NCBI GenBank assembly: GCA_013398295.1 | Contig: VZSF01001220.1 | Span: 124,001 to 188,000, forward strand | Length of the DNA stretch: 64,000 nt | Source: Chionis minor | Taxonomy: Eukaryota; Chordata; Aves; Charadriiformes; Chionididae | Direction: 5' to 3' | Shown: piece by piece, positions 62,926 through 64,000 of the stretch | Position numbering within the stretch: the stretch's first letter is position 1 | Layout of the letters: the number at the start of each line of letters is the position of its first letter | Notes under the pieces: generated by a model | The model's database searches: none | Seen by the model: only the letters and a program-made list of their open reading frames with translations | Told to the model about the DNA's origin: nothing | Program-made: the position numbers and the translations under genes

Positions 62926-64000
62926 TCTGTTAATAATTTGGATATGGCTTATAACTCCCAGGCTAAGAATTCAGGCAAGAATATAAACTTACTTTGAGCT
63001 GCACAACAGCTTAGCTGGCTCTGGCCATTTGTGTCTTGAAGGTAAAGCATTTTCAGAAGATACCACTATATTCAGGCTCATGGGGATGCCTGTGTTTGTA
63101 AAGGAGATGCTAATAGCAAGCATACATAAAACAAATACTCAAATCAGGTAAAATAACTTGTGAATATACTTCCTCATGAAACACACTGACCTCTTCAACA
63201 AAAAGCAGGCATATGTAAACCTGTTTTAAGATATTAGTGTAATGACCTATAATTTGGTCACAGACTTCATTCTCCACAGAGCTGTGGAGTTCTCATCTGT
63301 TGCACTAGCCAAAGAATTTGAGCAGCAGCTCAACTCTCCTAGGGATAATTAGACTAGTCCCTCTTAGTCATTTGTACGTTCCATGTAAATGCACAGAAAA
63401 ATGTCTAGACATATTTATAAAAAAAGTTATTGATTGAATTTCTGCCTGACGTGTCTCTTAAGTGCTATGTTTCAATGCCTTTGGAAGCAAGCAACTATGA
63501 GGCTTCAGTCCTTTGGAATGCTGCTTTTCTTGTGCACCATCTGCACGCACCTGTGTGTTCTCAGAGTGCAACTGCTGGAATACATGACTGCTCTCTCTTA
63601 ACAGCTGTTTGAATAGTGTCCAATACTGTTTGTGTGCAAAGAAGCCTGAATTGTTGTACCTTAAACTTAGGGCTAATCATACTCAGAACTGAAGATAGTC
63701 ACAAACCTGGTGGGATTTCTTCAAGCTCTGGTTATGCCTGCATCCACAAGTTGTCCATAGGTCTTATGAGTCAATTTGCTGAAGTAGGTAGTTCAGAGAA
63801 ATGACATGTTTTAAAGAAAAATCCAGTTAAGCTCTAAGAAATTGAGACTCAGAGGGTTTTGAGACTAATTAGTGAACATATTCACACACCTTTGTGGTGA
63901 ACATGCTGGAGAGCAAAGTATAGAGCTATGGGATCCATTGTCCAGCCTGTGTAACTGTCACTCTAACTTATTCTCTGGTATGTTTCTGGTATTCAGGGTG

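Larger units (their letters stand above)
42821..64000 (+). other. IQGAP2: IQGAP2 intron 2 (5' part, at least 21,180 bases)
   Basis: Starts with GTAAGT and runs to the window end with no recognised exon. Features noted: A16 with A/C-rich sequence at 43950-43990, a GC-rich multi-frame-open patch at 45279-46014, the pre-miRNA-like hairpin at 48645-48730, a G/T-rich tract at 55261-55311, and a TG-rich stretch at 62889-62925. Open frames up to about 145 codons (for example 53780-54214, which lacks an ATG) have no recognised similarity. In mammals the F2R-family receptor gene F2RL2 lies within IQGAP2, but no receptor-sized frame is present in this part. Confidence 0.85.

Noticed and set aside
42821..64000. 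Search for IQGAP2 exon 3 (Trp-Met-Glu start, calponin-homology domain) and for an F2RL2-like receptor gene
   Set aside because: Neither was found by reading. GTGGATGG strings seen, such as near 62826, are not followed by the expected codons, and no receptor-sized frame exists.
1..64000. CRISPR arrays, bacterial operons, tRNA or rRNA genes
   Set aside because: No regularly spaced repeats, no dense coding and no recognisable RNA gene. The spliced vertebrate exons rule out a prokaryotic reading.

Overview
This is vertebrate nuclear DNA, most likely from a bird. The only protein-coding sequence I can support is three short exon pieces: the last coding exon of SV2C (455-638) and the first two coding exons of IQGAP2 (21063-21108 and 42721-42820), all on the + strand. 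Together they make about 330 coding bases in 64 kb. The rest is a long SV2C 3' UTR, intergenic DNA and two very large IQGAP2 introns. None of the other open frames resembles a gene. They lack splice-site support, often lack an ATG, and overlap each other on both strands. A bird is suggested by the SV2C-IQGAP2 order, the short spacing between the two genes (about 20.4 kb from stop to start), the scarcity of recognisable transposons, and scattered A/C-rich and G/T-rich simple tracts of the kind common in bird, especially songbird, genomes. Another sauropsid is possible. Layout: 1-454 is the end of an SV2C intron. 455-638 is the terminal SV2C coding exon, ending in TAA. 639 to about 10310 is read as the SV2C 3' UTR, closing with two AATAAA signals 33 bases apart and carrying three Pumilio-type motifs near its end. 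About 10311-20847 is intergenic with only simple repeats. 20848-20918 is an assembly gap of 71 Ns inside the IQGAP2 promoter. 20919 to about 21140 is a CpG- and GGC-rich promoter and 5' UTR. 21063-21108 is IQGAP2 coding exon 1, followed by a 21,612-base intron. 42721-42820 is coding exon 2, followed by at least 21,180 bases of intron 2. I did not find exon 3, which should open the calponin-homology domain, so it probably lies beyond the window. SV2C is a synaptic-vesicle membrane protein of the major facilitator superfamily. IQGAP2 is a cytoskeletal scaffold binding actin, calmodulin and Rho-family GTPases. They are chromosomal neighbours with no shared pathway that the sequence shows. The most interesting unexplained structures are an 86-base pre-miRNA-like hairpin in IQGAP2 intron 2 (48645-48730), a cluster of GTAACTTT-type boxes just inside intron 1 (21375-21602), a compact hairpin with an overlapping 27-base direct repeat in intron 1 (33592-33683), and a second AUG 7 bases after the IQGAP2 start that opens a 41-codon out-of-frame ORF across the splice junction.
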